From Streptomyces xanthophaeus (GTDB lineage: Bacteria > Actinomycetota > Actinomycetes > Streptomycetales > Streptomycetaceae): DNA of 64,000 nucleotides. Within the stretch, counting starts at the first letter, position 1. Each line of letters starts with the position of its first letter. A program made the translations under genes and the position numbers. A model generated the notes under the pieces. It saw only the letters and a program-made list of their open reading frames with translations. It was not told where the DNA came from and ran no database searches. The DNA lies in NCBI RefSeq assembly GCF_030440515.1, contig NZ_CP076543.1:2666001-2730000 (forward strand), written 5' to 3'. Positions 43,817-52,528 of this stretch are shown one piece after another.

Positions 43817-45052
43817 GTGTCCAGATCCGGTCAGCGGCGCATGCTGCTGGTTTCCACCAATTACGCTCCGGAGCACGCGGGGATCGGCCCGTACGCCACC
43901 CAGATCGCGGAGCACTGGGCGGATCTCGGTCACGAGACGCACGTCCTTGCGGGCATGCCCCACTACCCGGCCTGGTCGCTCGAACCCGAGTACAAGGGGG
44001 CGTTCCAGCGCACGGAACAGCGCGCGGGTGTCACCGTGCACCGGCGTGCGCACACCGTGCCGCCGCGCCAGACCGCCGTGAAGCGGGCCCTTTTCGAAGG
44101 ATCGATTCTGCTGCACGGCGCCGTGGCCCCGCCCCGGATGCCCAAGCCCGACGCGGTCCTCGCACAGATGCCCAGCCTGGCCGGCGGAGTGCTCGCCGCC
44201 CGGCTCGCGGCCCGCTGGAAGGTCCCCTACATCCCGGTCGTCCAGGACCTGATGGGCGCCGCCGCCGCGCAGAGCGGGATCAGCGGCGGCGACAAGGCCG
44301 CCGCGATCGCCGGCCGCGCCGAGGCCTATGCCCTCAAGCGCGCCACCCTCGTCGGCGTCATCCACGAGACCTTCGTGGACCGGGTCGTCGGCATGGGCGT
44401 GGACCCGGACAAGATCCGCCTCGTCCCGAACTGGTCGCACGTGCCGGTGCCCACCAAGCCGCGCGGAGAGACCCGTCACCACCTCGGCTGGGCCCCCGGC
44501 GAGACCGTCGTCCTGCACTCCGGGAACATGGGCCTCAAGCAGGGCCTGGAAGTCCTCGTCGGCGCCGCCCGGCTGGATCCGAGCGTCCGGTTCGTCCTGA
44601 TGGGTGACGGAAGTCAGCGGGCGGCTCTGTCCGATCTCGCGTCGGATGTGCCGAATCTGGACATCATCCCCCCTGCCGCTGACGGCGAGTTCCCGGATAT
44701 CCTCGCGGCGGCGGACGTTCTCGCGGTCACGCAGCACGCCGCCGTGCTGGACATGAGCGTCCCGTCGAAGCTGACCTCGTACTTCCAGACCGGCCGGCCC
44801 GTCGTCGCCTCCGTGGCCGCGGAGGGCGGGACCGCGCAGGAAGTGGAACGCTCGGGTGCAGGGGTGCTCGTACCGCCGGAGGACCCCGAAGCCCTGCTGA
44901 AGGCCGTACGGGCCCTGGCCGAGGACCCGGAAGGCGCGGACGCACTGGGAGCGGCCGGACCCCGCCACGTGGCGGCCCATCTGAGCCGCGAAGCGGGCCT
45001 GGCCCGCATCGACGCACTGATAGACGAAGCACTTGGGGGACCCCGGCCGTGA
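43817..45052 (+). CDS. GT4-family glycosyltransferase (WbuB-like)
   Basis: GTG 43817 with GAGGGG seven bases upstream gives 411 residues. The N-terminal Rossmann half starts RMLLVSTNYAPEHAGIGPYATQIAEHWADLGHETHVLAG, as in WbuB/WcaI-like enzymes. The C-terminal half has ETVVLHSGNMGLKQGLEVLVGAA and the nucleotide-sugar loop DMSVPSKLTSYFQTGRPVVASVAAEGGTAQEV. It probably adds a sugar to a lipid-linked exopolysaccharide repeat. It overlaps the Wzz-like gene by 4 bases (GTGA) at the head of a three-gene coupled operon. Confidence 0.92.
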   Translation: MSRSGQRRMLLVSTNYAPEHAGIGPYATQIAEHWADLGHETHVLAGMPHYPAWSLEPEYKGAFQRTEQRAGVTVHRRAHTVPPRQTAVKRALFEGSILLHGAVAPPRMPKPDAVLAQMPSLAGGVLAARLAARWKVPYIPVVQDLMGAAAAQSGISGGDKAAAIAGRAEAYALKRATLVGVIHETFVDRVVGMGVDPDKIRLVPNWSHVPVPTKPRGETRHHLGWAPGETVVLHSGNMGLKQGLEVLVGAARLDPSVRFVLMGDGSQRAALSDLASDVPNLDIIPPAADGEFPDILAAADVLAVTQHAAVLDMSVPSKLTSYFQTGRPVVASVAAEGGTAQEVERSGAGVLVPPEDPEALLKAVRALAEDPEGADALGAAGPRHVAAHLSREAGLARIDALIDEALGGPRP

Positions 45053-46815
45053 TCGAGACGAACCGCCCTGCAGCGGCACCGGCCGACGACGAACCGGATC
45101 TCCTGAGAGATCAGTTCCGGCAGCTCCTGCGCTACCGCAGGCTCATCGGCGCGGGCATCGGGATCGGCCTGCTGGGCGGCGTCTACCTCGGCATCTCCAC
45201 GGCCGACACCTATGTCGCGACCGCCGACGTCGTCCTGCGCGCACCCACCGACGACCCGTTCAACCCGAGCCTCGCCCCGGACAAGGCGATCAACATCGGC
45301 TCGGAGCGCCAGGTCGCGCTCAGCTCCTCCATAGCCAACGAGGCGGCGAAGAAGCTCGGCGTGGGCGCGTCCGGCTTCGCCGCCCTGCGCAGCGGCCTGC
45401 AGGTGACCAACCCGCCGCAGACCATGGTCCTGCGCTTCACGTACACGGCGGACTCCCCCAAGGAGGCCGCCAAGCGCGCCAACACGATGACCGAGGCGTA
45501 CCTGCTGAAGCGGCAGGAGGCCCTCGACGCCACCCGCGACAAGATGGTCAAGGGGTACAAGGAGCAGCGCGACCCGATCGCCAAGCAGCTCGACGAGCTG
45601 TCGAAGGAGATCGCCCGGATGCCGGCCGGTTCCGGACGCGACGCCGCCAGCTCCTCCAAGACCGATCTGCAGAGCGAGGTCGGCGGCTACAACACCAAGA
45701 TCACCAAGCTCGAGGCCCTGGACATGACCCCGGGCCGCGTCACCAGCGCGGCGACCGCGCCCACCGCCACCGACGGCCCCGGCATCGTCATGTCGCTCGC
45801 GCTCGGCGCGGCCGTCGGTCTCGCACTCGGCCTGCTGGCCGCCTGGGTCCGCCTCGTCTTCGACCCCGCCCCGCGATCCGAGGGCGACGTGGCCCGGGCG
45901 CTGCGCGCCCCCGTCCTCGGCTACCTGCCGCGGGACCGGACCGGCGGCGGACCGCTGCTCGCCGCCGGTGAAGCCGATCCCCGGCTCGCCGAGGAGTACC
46001 GCTCGGTGGCCTTCCGCCTCGCCTACGACTCCCGCTTCGCCGACCGGCGCCGCCTGCTCGTCGTCGCCCCGCGCGGCAGCAGCGAGACCGCCGCCGCCGT
46101 GGCCGTGAACCTCGCCGCCTCCTTCGCGGAGACCGGCAAGGACGTCCTCCTCATCGAGGCCGACCTGCGCACCCCGGTACTGGCCAGCCAGCTGCCCACG
46201 GACGCCGGCGGCAGGCCGCGCTGGAGCCAGACCCCGGGCAGCCCGAACCAGGGCGGCCGTCACTCGGACACCGAATGGCCCGACGGGCGCCAGCTCGTCG
46301 TGGACGCCGGGGAGTCCGGCTCCTTCGACCTCATCCCGGGCGAGCGGGCGCGCAACGTCCCGCGCTCGCTGACCTCGGCCCGCGCCACCCGGCTGATCTC
46401 CGAGGCCGACTCCCCCAACTCCACGGTCGTCGTGCTCGCTCCGCCCGTACTCTCCTACGCCGACGCCCTGGCCCTCGTCGACCGCGTCGACGGCGTCCTG
46501 GTCGTCTGCGACCCGCGCGCGGTGCACCGCACCGACCTGTCGCGGATCCGTGAGCTGATCAGCGGCGCTGGCGGCACGGTCCTCGGCGCGGTGCTGCACG
46601 CGCCGCTGCCCGGCGAGAAGCGCGGCCGCGGCAAGGACAAGTCCGGCCCGGCGCCCACCGGCCCCGCCGGGGGTCCCGGGACCTCCTCGAAGCCCGGGCG
46701 GCCCGCGCCTCAGCCCCAGCCGATCCCGTACGAAGTGGCCGAGCCCGAACAGCACATCCCCGGTGACGGCACGGACACCGTCGCGCTGCGCACCGTCCGC
46801 ATGGGCCGCAGATGA
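45049..46815 (+). CDS. Wzz/BY-kinase-like polysaccharide chain-length protein with degenerate Walker A
   Basis: The 588-residue inner-membrane protein has a helix at about 31-50, an extracellular Wzz-type domain with a coiled-coil stretch (about 135-225), and a second helix at about 247-269. A cytoplasmic P-loop domain follows (335-525). Where BY-kinases have GEGKST this one has APRGSSET (340-347), lacking the Walker A Lys; Walker A' VLLIEADLRTP (366-376) is kept. The tail is Pro/Gly-rich with one Tyr, not a Tyr cluster. It probably sets polymer length without kinase activity. It overlaps genes on both sides by 4 bases. Confidence 0.88.
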   Translation: MIETNRPAAAPADDEPDLLRDQFRQLLRYRRLIGAGIGIGLLGGVYLGISTADTYVATADVVLRAPTDDPFNPSLAPDKAINIGSERQVALSSSIANEAAKKLGVGASGFAALRSGLQVTNPPQTMVLRFTYTADSPKEAAKRANTMTEAYLLKRQEALDATRDKMVKGYKEQRDPIAKQLDELSKEIARMPAGSGRDAASSSKTDLQSEVGGYNTKITKLEALDMTPGRVTSAATAPTATDGPGIVMSLALGAAVGLALGLLAAWVRLVFDPAPRSEGDVARALRAPVLGYLPRDRTGGGPLLAAGEADPRLAEEYRSVAFRLAYDSRFADRRRLLVVAPRGSSETAAAVAVNLAASFAETGKDVLLIEADLRTPVLASQLPTDAGGRPRWSQTPGSPNQGGRHSDTEWPDGRQLVVDAGESGSFDLIPGERARNVPRSLTSARATRLISEADSPNSTVVVLAPPVLSYADALALVDRVDGVLVVCDPRAVHRTDLSRIRELISGAGGTVLGAVLHAPLPGEKRGRGKDKSGPAPTGPAGGPGTSSKPGRPAPQPQPIPYEVAEPEQHIPGDGTDTVALRTVRMGRR

Positions 46816-48047
46816 GCCGACGCGGCCTCGCCGCCGTCGCGTCGGTCCTGGACCAGGCCGCGTCCAGCGCCACGAACATCCTGGTGCTGGTGCTGGCCGC
46901 CCGGCTGTCCTCGGCGTCCGGGTTCGCCGACTTCTCCATGGTGTACGTGACCTTCAGCGTGCTCCTCGGGCTGAACATGGCCTACGTCGGCCAGAGCCTG
47001 GTCCTGGAGAAGGGTGAGCTGATCGGCGCCGAGTGCCGCTCGGCCGTGGGCTTCACCGCGGCCGCCTCGGCCGCCGTGGGCGCGCTGCTGCTGGTGGTGG
47101 GCCTCGCGCTCCCCGGGGCCACCGGGACCGCCTTCCTCGCGCTGGGCCTCGTACTGCCGCTGGTGCTCCTCCAGGACGGCCTGCGGTACTGCTTCTCCGC
47201 GCTGCGCGCGCCGCAGCGGGCGCTGGCCGCCGACGTGCTGCGGCTGGTGTGCGTCGTCGCGGCGCTGGCCCTGCAGCCCGAAGGGGCCTCGGCGGGGCGG
47301 CTGGTGCTCGCGTGGGGGCTCTCCGCGCTGCCGGCGCTGGGCGTGGGGCTCTGGCTGCTGCGGCCGTACGTGCGCGGCGCCCGCGGCGGTCTCGCGGGAC
47401 TACGGCCGTACCTGCGGCGGGGTCACCTGGGGCAGCGGTTCGTGGTCGAGTTCGCGGTGGGCAACGGCTCCAGCCAGCTCGCCGTCCTGGGCCTCGGCGT
47501 CTTCGCGACGCCGCTGGCCGTCGGCGCGCTGCGAGGTGCGACCACGCTGTTCGGGCCGCTGAACGTGCTGTTCAACTCGGCGAACGCCTTCGGGCCGCCG
47601 GTGCTCGGGCGGCTCGGCGGCAAGCGGGCCACGGTCCGGGCCACGGCCGCGCTGGGACTCGTACTGGCTGCGGTCGGCGCGGGCTGGGCCACGGCCCTGT
47701 ACCTGCTGCCGGACCGGCTGGGCCGGGAACTGCTCGGCGACACCTGGGCGGGCGCGTCCGCGCTGCTGCCGGCCACGGGGGCGCAGTACGCCGTGATGGG
47801 GCTCGGCACGTGCGCGCTGCTGACCCTGCGGGTGCTCGCGCCGAAGGCCACGCTGTCGTTGCAGGTGGTCTTCTCGCTGCTGTCGGTGGGACTGCTGCTG
47901 GGTGGCTACGCGGTGTGGGGCGTGGCGGGCGCCGCGTGGGGCCTGGCGGCCGGCTCGGCGCTCAAGGCCCTGGCCGCCTGGTGGCGCGTCACCCGCCTCC
48001 CGGCCGCCGCCGGCTCGCGGGAGCCGGAGCCCGCGACCGCGGCCTGA
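46812..48047 (+). CDS. Polysaccharide flippase-like membrane protein (Wzx/MATE-like)
   Basis: The 411-residue protein is hydrophobic throughout with about twelve predicted helices. It begins SRRGLAAVASVLDQAASSATNILVLVLAARLSSASGFADFSMVYVTFSVLL, a typical start for oligosaccharide flippases, and GRELLGDTWAGASALLPATGAQY resembles the mid-to-late Wzx region. It should move undecaprenyl-linked repeat units across the membrane. Its ATG overlaps the Wzz-like stop (ATGA). A repeat element with terminator shape follows 3 bases after the stop. Confidence 0.88.
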   Translation: MSRRGLAAVASVLDQAASSATNILVLVLAARLSSASGFADFSMVYVTFSVLLGLNMAYVGQSLVLEKGELIGAECRSAVGFTAAASAAVGALLLVVGLALPGATGTAFLALGLVLPLVLLQDGLRYCFSALRAPQRALAADVLRLVCVVAALALQPEGASAGRLVLAWGLSALPALGVGLWLLRPYVRGARGGLAGLRPYLRRGHLGQRFVVEFAVGNGSSQLAVLGLGVFATPLAVGALRGATTLFGPLNVLFNSANAFGPPVLGRLGGKRATVRATAALGLVLAAVGAGWATALYLLPDRLGRELLGDTWAGASALLPATGAQYAVMGLGTCALLTLRVLAPKATLSLQVVFSLLSVGLLLGGYAVWGVAGAAWGLAAGSALKALAAWWRVTRLPAAAGSREPEPATAA

Positions 48048-48049
48048 TC

Positions 48050-48120
48050 CCGGGCGCTGCCCGGACCCGCGCCTCGAACGCCGGACGGGCTGAAATACAG
48101 CCCCGCCGGCGTTCGAGGCG
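48050..48120. repeat. Dispersed intergenic repeat, copy C (bidirectional terminator)
   Basis: A GGGCGCTGCCC hairpin is followed by a 15-bp perfect stem (48070-48084 with 48106-48120) enclosing GGGCTG/CAGCCC. It lies between the converging flippase and polymerase genes and closely matches copy A at 11111-11181. Confidence 0.75.
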
Positions 48121-48125
48121 CGCGG

Positions 48126-49649
48126 TCAGCGCAGGGTGGTGGACTTGTCCGTGCGGTACGTCGCGACCAGCGCAAGGCAGAGGGCCGCGATCGCCACCCG
48201 CCCCGACGCCTGCAGCAGCGGTCCGCGCAGCAGGATGAACGAGTAGCCCGCGACCAGCGGGACCACCACCGAGATCAGGCTCCCCGGCGGGCTCCTGCGC
48301 GTGGCCCGTTTCGCATAGCGCCGGTCGACGCGGGCCGAGGCGTACCCCATGCCCAGCAGCCCCGCCCCCATGCCCAGCGGCCCGAAGTCCAGCCACAGCT
48401 CCGCCCAGATCGGGGAGGAGAGGTTGGTGTTGACCGTGCCCATCCACTGGCCGACCATCACGCCCGTGTCCCGCGGCTTGCCGGGCCACACCGCGCGCGG
48501 CACCGCGAAGAAGACCGATCCCGCGAGCTGGCGGCCGTAGAAGTGACCGGGGCCGGAGTTCGAGAAGGTGATGGTGTTCGCGAACATGCCGATCTGGTCG
48601 TAGTCCTTGAGGGCCATGGGCTCCAGGAAGGACGTGGTCTCGACCGGCCGGTAGTTCTTCTCGTCGTAGCGGAAGCGGTCCGCGAACGGGAAGATCAGGA
48701 GCGCGACGACCACGGCCATCGACAGCGCCACCCGGTACATCGCCGCGCTGACCGGGAAGACGGTGAACAGCAGCGCGAACATGACCGTCAGGAACCAGTA
48801 CCGAGGGTTCGAGATCGGGTTGTTGACGATCAGGTTGAGGCCGGCGAGCATCGCCCACGTCACGATGATCGACACCTTGCGGCGGGCGAACTTCGAGGTG
48901 ATCAGCCAGCGGGTGTACAGGAGCAGCGCGAGCAGCGCCGGTACGGTGCCGAAGCCGCGCAACAGGGCCTGGCCCGCCTGGCCGTCGCCGTTGGAGACGC
49001 CCGCCTCCTCGATGCCGGCGATGATCTCCTGGCGGCTGGAGAAGAAGACCGCCGGGCCGCCCAGCTTCATGATGAAGACGGCGCTGCACAGGAACGACAG
49101 GATCGTCAGGAGCTGGAGCCGGCGCCGGTGCGCCATGACGGGCTTCGACTCCTTCTGGGAGCCGCCCGCGCGCCCGGCCGGCCGGTGCCGGGCCAGCAGC
49201 ACGCCGACGTCGAAGGCCGTGCAGCCGAGCAGTACGAGACCGATGGCGATGGTCAGGTCGGAGCGCGGGCCGACGACCGGCGTGGGGACCTGGCCGAGGA
49301 CGGCCTGTGCGAGCGGGGCCACGCCCATGGCCATGTAGACGAAGAGCCAGAAGGAGCCCTGCAGCAGTTTGCGGCGGCTGGTGAGCACCATCGCGGAGAG
49401 CCGGGCGCCCGCGTACATGGTGAGCAGCAGCTGGAGCCAGAAGGCCGCGTCGCGGACGCCCGCACCGGTCTGGACGGCGACGAACAGGGGCAGGAAGACG
49501 GTGAATCCGAGCGCGAGCGGCACGGACAGCGCGCGCGAGAGGAGCGTGCGCGGGAGGGTGGCCCGGCCCCACAGGCTCTCGTCCTCGAAGGGGGACGGAA
49601 CGGGCTGCTTCGGCTGCGTGGCGGAGGGCTTGCGTATGTCCGTCGTCAC
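48126..49649 (-). CDS. O-antigen polymerase-like membrane protein (Wzy-like)
   Basis: GTG 49647-49649 gives 507 residues; the open frame upstream lacks a coding look. About ten to twelve hydrophobic segments are seen with a large hydrophilic loop (about 330-410) containing PFADRFRYDEKNYRPVETTSFLEPMALKDYDQIGMFANT and a GSVFFAVPRAVWPGKPRDTGV stretch. These loop motifs recall actinobacterial oligosaccharide repeat polymerases. It should link repeat units outside the membrane. It converges on the flippase and is divergent from the acyltransferase. Confidence 0.82.
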   Translation of the reverse strand: MTTDIRKPSATQPKQPVPSPFEDESLWGRATLPRTLLSRALSVPLALGFTVFLPLFVAVQTGAGVRDAAFWLQLLLTMYAGARLSAMVLTSRRKLLQGSFWLFVYMAMGVAPLAQAVLGQVPTPVVGPRSDLTIAIGLVLLGCTAFDVGVLLARHRPAGRAGGSQKESKPVMAHRRRLQLLTILSFLCSAVFIMKLGGPAVFFSSRQEIIAGIEEAGVSNGDGQAGQALLRGFGTVPALLALLLYTRWLITSKFARRKVSIIVTWAMLAGLNLIVNNPISNPRYWFLTVMFALLFTVFPVSAAMYRVALSMAVVVALLIFPFADRFRYDEKNYRPVETTSFLEPMALKDYDQIGMFANTITFSNSGPGHFYGRQLAGSVFFAVPRAVWPGKPRDTGVMVGQWMGTVNTNLSSPIWAELWLDFGPLGMGAGLLGMGYASARVDRRYAKRATRRSPPGSLISVVVPLVAGYSFILLRGPLLQASGRVAIAALCLALVATYRTDKSTTLR

Positions 49650-49770
49650 TGCCGCCCCCACCCGATGTGCCTGGTCCGCGGGCAGTCTAGTCTGAGCGGG
49701 CCACGCCCGGGGAGGCCGCGGCGCGGGGGTCCTCCCGGACGGAGTCCGGGGGAGCAGATGGGGGCGACAG

Positions 49771-50310
49771 TTGCGGGATCTTCCTTCCTTCACGCTGGCC
49801 GGGTACGACAAGGGCCGCGGGCTGCTGACGCAGGCGCTCTGGTTCGCCGTGATGAACACCCTGTTCATGAGCTGGTTCTGTCCGGCGCGGGTGCGGGTGG
49901 CGCTGCTGCGGGCTTTCGGGGCGAAGATCGGCGAGGGCGTTCTCGTCCGGCACCGGGTGCGGGTGCTGTGGCCGTGGAAGCTCGACATCGGGGACCACAC
50001 CTGGATAGGTGAGGGCGCCTGGCTGCTGAACCTGGAGCCGGTGACCATCGGGGCGAACGTGTGCGTCTCGCAGGAAGCCATGCTGTGCACCGGTTCGCAC
50101 GACCACCGGGCCTCCGACTTCCGCTACCGCAACGCCCCGATCGTGGTCGAGGACGGCGCGTGGTTGGCGGTACGGGCGACCGTGCTCGCCGGGGTCACGG
50201 TGGGCCGCTGCGCCGTCGCGGGCGCCGGTTCGGTGGTCCACAAGGACCTGCCCGCGCTGACCCTGCAGACCCAGGACGGGCAGCGCCGCCCGGTGGAGGA
50301 ACCCAAGTGA
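49771..50310 (+). CDS. Hexapeptide-repeat acyltransferase (WcaF-like)
   Basis: A TTG start at 49771, six bases after a GGGGG run, gives 179 residues (MRDLPSFTLAGYDKGRGLLTQALW); no ATG fits. Left-handed beta-helix repeats are clear: LDIGDHTWIGEGAWLLNLEPVTIGANVCVSQEAMLCTGSHDH, then APIVVEDGAWLAVRATVLAGVTVGRCAVAGAGSVV. The His pair in TGSHDHRA is the likely catalytic site. It probably O-acetylates an exopolysaccharide sugar, as WcaF does for colanic acid. The next glycosyltransferase overlaps its stop by 4 bases. Confidence 0.9.
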   Translation: MRDLPSFTLAGYDKGRGLLTQALWFAVMNTLFMSWFCPARVRVALLRAFGAKIGEGVLVRHRVRVLWPWKLDIGDHTWIGEGAWLLNLEPVTIGANVCVSQEAMLCTGSHDHRASDFRYRNAPIVVEDGAWLAVRATVLAGVTVGRCAVAGAGSVVHKDLPALTLQTQDGQRRPVEEPK

Positions 50311-51440
50311 GTGCCGCGATGAGAGTCCTGCACGCCGTGACCCTGCACTCCCCCTCGCACGCCTTCGGCGGTCCGGTACGGGTCGCACTGAACCTGGCGA
50401 AGGGGCTGCGGGCCCGGGGCCACGAGGCGCGGCTGCTCGCGCTCGGCGAGGGCTTCGACCAGTGGCCGACCTCCGTCGAAGGGGTCCCGGCGAAGCTGTT
50501 CCCCGCCCGCCGGCTGCTCCCCCTCGGCTTCAGCGGGATGACCTCGCCCGCCCTGCTGGCCTCGGCCGGCCGGCTGGTGCGGGACGCCGATGTCGTACAC
50601 GTCCACCTGGCCCGGGACCTGGTGACGCTGCCGGTCGCCCTGGCGGCGCTGCGGGCGGGCAAGCCGCTGGTGCTGCAGACCCACGGCATGGTGGACCCGA
50701 GCGGGAAGCTGCTGGCCAAGGTGCTGGACGCGGTGGCGGTACGCCGGCTGCTGCGCGGCGCGGACGCGGTGCTGTACCTGACCCCGCACGAGCGGGAGGG
50801 GCTCGACGCGGTGGTCGGCGCGCCGCCCTTGGCGCAGGCGGTCCGGCTGGTCAACGGGACCCCGGCGCAGGAGGAACGGCCGCCGCTGAGCGGCCCGCCG
50901 CGCATCCTGTACTCGGCGCGCCTGCAGGCCCGTAAGCGGCCGGTGGACTTCGTGGACGCGGCCCCGGCGGTCCTCGCCGCCCACCCGGACGCGCACTTCG
51001 TGGTCGCGGGCCCGGACGAGGGCGAACTGGCCGCCGTACGGGCCCGGATCGGGGCGCTGGGCCTCGCGGACCGGTTCACGGTCCCGGGAGCCCTCTCCAG
51101 CGCGGAGGTCCTCACCGAACTGCGCCGCGCCCACGTGTACGTACTGCCGTCGGTGGACGAGCCGTTCCCCATGTCCGTACTGGAAGCCCTCTCCGTGGGC
51201 GTCCCCACGGTCGTGACCCACTCCAACGGCCTGGCCCGCGACATCGCCCGCACCGGCGCCGGCCACGCGGTCGACCCCGGCCCGGCGGGCGTCGCCACCG
51301 CCGTCCTGGACCTCCTGGACCCGGCGGCGAACCACGAAGCCTCCCTGTCGGCCCGCAAGCTGGCCGCGGAGTCCTTCTCCATGGACGCCGTCCTGGACGC
51401 CCTCCTCCCGGTCTACGAGGGCGCCCGCGGCGTCAGATGA
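50307..51440 (+). CDS. GT4-family glycosyltransferase
   Basis: GTG 50307 (GGAGG seven bases upstream) overlaps the acyltransferase stop as GTGA and gives 377 residues; ATG 50319 is possible. N-terminal MRVLHAVTLHSPSHAFGGPVRVALNLAKGLRARGHEARLL is the GT4 acceptor-side start. C-terminal ILYSARLQARKRPVDFVDAAPAVL and VLPSVDEPFPMSVLEALSVGVPTVVTHSNGLARDI include the EPFPMSVLEALSVG donor-binding E-x7-E motif. It likely adds a sugar to the exopolysaccharide repeat. The 3' end overlaps the convergent DUF6458 gene by 8 bases. Confidence 0.92.
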   Translation: MSAAMRVLHAVTLHSPSHAFGGPVRVALNLAKGLRARGHEARLLALGEGFDQWPTSVEGVPAKLFPARRLLPLGFSGMTSPALLASAGRLVRDADVVHVHLARDLVTLPVALAALRAGKPLVLQTHGMVDPSGKLLAKVLDAVAVRRLLRGADAVLYLTPHEREGLDAVVGAPPLAQAVRLVNGTPAQEERPPLSGPPRILYSARLQARKRPVDFVDAAPAVLAAHPDAHFVVAGPDEGELAAVRARIGALGLADRFTVPGALSSAEVLTELRRAHVYVLPSVDEPFPMSVLEALSVGVPTVVTHSNGLARDIARTGAGHAVDPGPAGVATAVLDLLDPAANHEASLSARKLAAESFSMDAVLDALLPVYEGARGVR

Positions 51441-51651
51441 CGTCCCGCCGGTGGTCGTCCACCACCGGGATCGCGCCGCCCGTGGTGCGGCGGCGTTTGT
51501 AGATGCTCGTGTACACGGCGAGGCCGATTCCGCCGACCGCCATCATGATCAGGCCGACCAGGTCGAGGTTCACGCTCTCCAGCTCCCAGTCGCTGGCGAA
51601 GGTGAGGATGGCACCCACCACGATCAGGACGATGCATCCGCCGATGCCCAT
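51433..51651 (-). CDS. DUF6458-type small membrane protein
   Basis: The 72-residue protein (ATG 51649-51651) has two hydrophobic helices, GGCIVLIVVGAILTFA (4-19) and LVGLIMMAVGGIGLAVYTSIY (31-51), with an acidic turn DWELESVNLD between and a basic tail RRRTT. This hairpin layout is that of the actinobacterial DUF6458 family, function unknown. It sits between the exopolysaccharide genes and a lipoprotein gene. Confidence 0.85.
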   Translation of the reverse strand: MGIGGCIVLIVVGAILTFASDWELESVNLDLVGLIMMAVGGIGLAVYTSIYKRRRTTGGAIPVVDDHRRDVI

Positions 51652-51688
51652 GGATCCGCCTTCCGCTGTCGGGACTGTGACCGCGCGG

Positions 51689-51750
51689 GTACCCGGGTTC
51701 CGGGTACGGAAACGCCCCCCGGGGGCCGGGAGTCCGGTCCTCGGGGGCGT
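51689..51750 (-). terminator. Two hairpins after the lipoprotein gene
   Basis: ACGCCCCC/GGGGGCGT (51712-51719 with 51743-51750), with inner GC pairs, lies 11 bases beyond the lipoprotein stop. A second 8-bp stem GTACCCGG/CCGGGTAC (51689-51707) follows. Confidence 0.7.
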
Positions 51751-51760
51751 TGGCGGCGTG

Positions 51761-52432
51761 CTACGCGGGGATCCAGGCGTAGCAGCCCGTGGAGTTGAAC
51801 TCCGCCGTGCCGGCCGGGATCGTCGCCGTGATCTTGTCGCCCGCCTTGGGCGGGGTCTCGGGGCCCGAGGCGAGGGTGGCGCCGTCCTTGCCCTTGGCCT
51901 CCCAGGTGCAGTTCGTGGCCTGGGTGAGCGCCCGGTAGCTGCCGGCCGCGGGCGAGGTCCGGGGGCCTTCGGGGAAGCCCTTCTCCGCCGCGGCGAGGAT
52001 CGGCTTCTGGTCCGGGCACAGGAGGGTGATCGCGTCCTTGGCGCCCGGGATCTCGCCGGTGATGACGGCTCCGGTCGCCGCGTCCTTGTCGTGCTTCGCG
52101 GTGCGCTGCACCCGCTGGCAGGCGTCCTGGCCGCCCTGCAGCACGGACGCCGGGTCCACCTTGTCGGGGACCCGCCCGCTCAGGTACTTCTTCTCCTCGG
52201 CCGTGAAGCTGCCCGTCTTGGGGGTGAGCTTCGCGTCCGGGAGGACGGGGCCGGTCGGCTTCGCGTTCGGGTCGGTCGACGGCTGCGGAGCATCCGCCGG
52301 GTCGGGGGCCGACGACGAGGCCGGGGGCTTCGGCGAGGCGCCGGAGTCGGCCTTGTCCCCGCCCGAACTGCAGGCGGTCAGCGTCAGGGCGGCGGCCAGC
52401 AGGACAGCAGCCGCTGCGGAGCGTCGGTACAT
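51761..52432 (-). CDS. Putative secreted lipoprotein, unknown function
   Basis: The 223-residue protein has a signal with lipobox LTLTAC (Cys21) and then a long Ser/Pro/Asp/Ala-rich linker (about 22-70). The folded part (about 70-223) has SGRVPDKVDPASVLQGGQDACQRVQRTA, a LLCPDQKPILAAA stretch, and a C-terminal beta-sandwich-like segment TNCTWEAKGKDGATLASGPETPPKAGDKITATIPAG. Four cysteines in this part may form two disulfides. The family is not recognised. It lies just downstream of the LamG protein gene on the same strand, beyond a hairpin. Confidence 0.82.
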   Translation of the reverse strand: MYRRSAAAAVLLAAALTLTACSSGGDKADSGASPKPPASSSAPDPADAPQPSTDPNAKPTGPVLPDAKLTPKTGSFTAEEKKYLSGRVPDKVDPASVLQGGQDACQRVQRTAKHDKDAATGAVITGEIPGAKDAITLLCPDQKPILAAAEKGFPEGPRTSPAAGSYRALTQATNCTWEAKGKDGATLASGPETPPKAGDKITATIPAGTAEFNSTGCYAWIPA

Positions 52433-52463
52433 CGGATGGCTCCCGTACTCAAGGGGGTGTGCA

Positions 52464-52495
52464 GCGGGGCCCGGCCACAGAGAGCCGGACCCCGC
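52464..52495 (-). terminator. Hairpin after the LamG protein gene
   Basis: GCGGGGCCCGGC (52464-52475) pairs with GCCGGACCCCGC (52484-52495), with one internal mismatch, 33 bases beyond the stop. Confidence 0.65.
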
Positions 52496-52528
52496 ACGCC
52501 GTCAGGCGGTTGTTTCGGTTGTCGTCGC

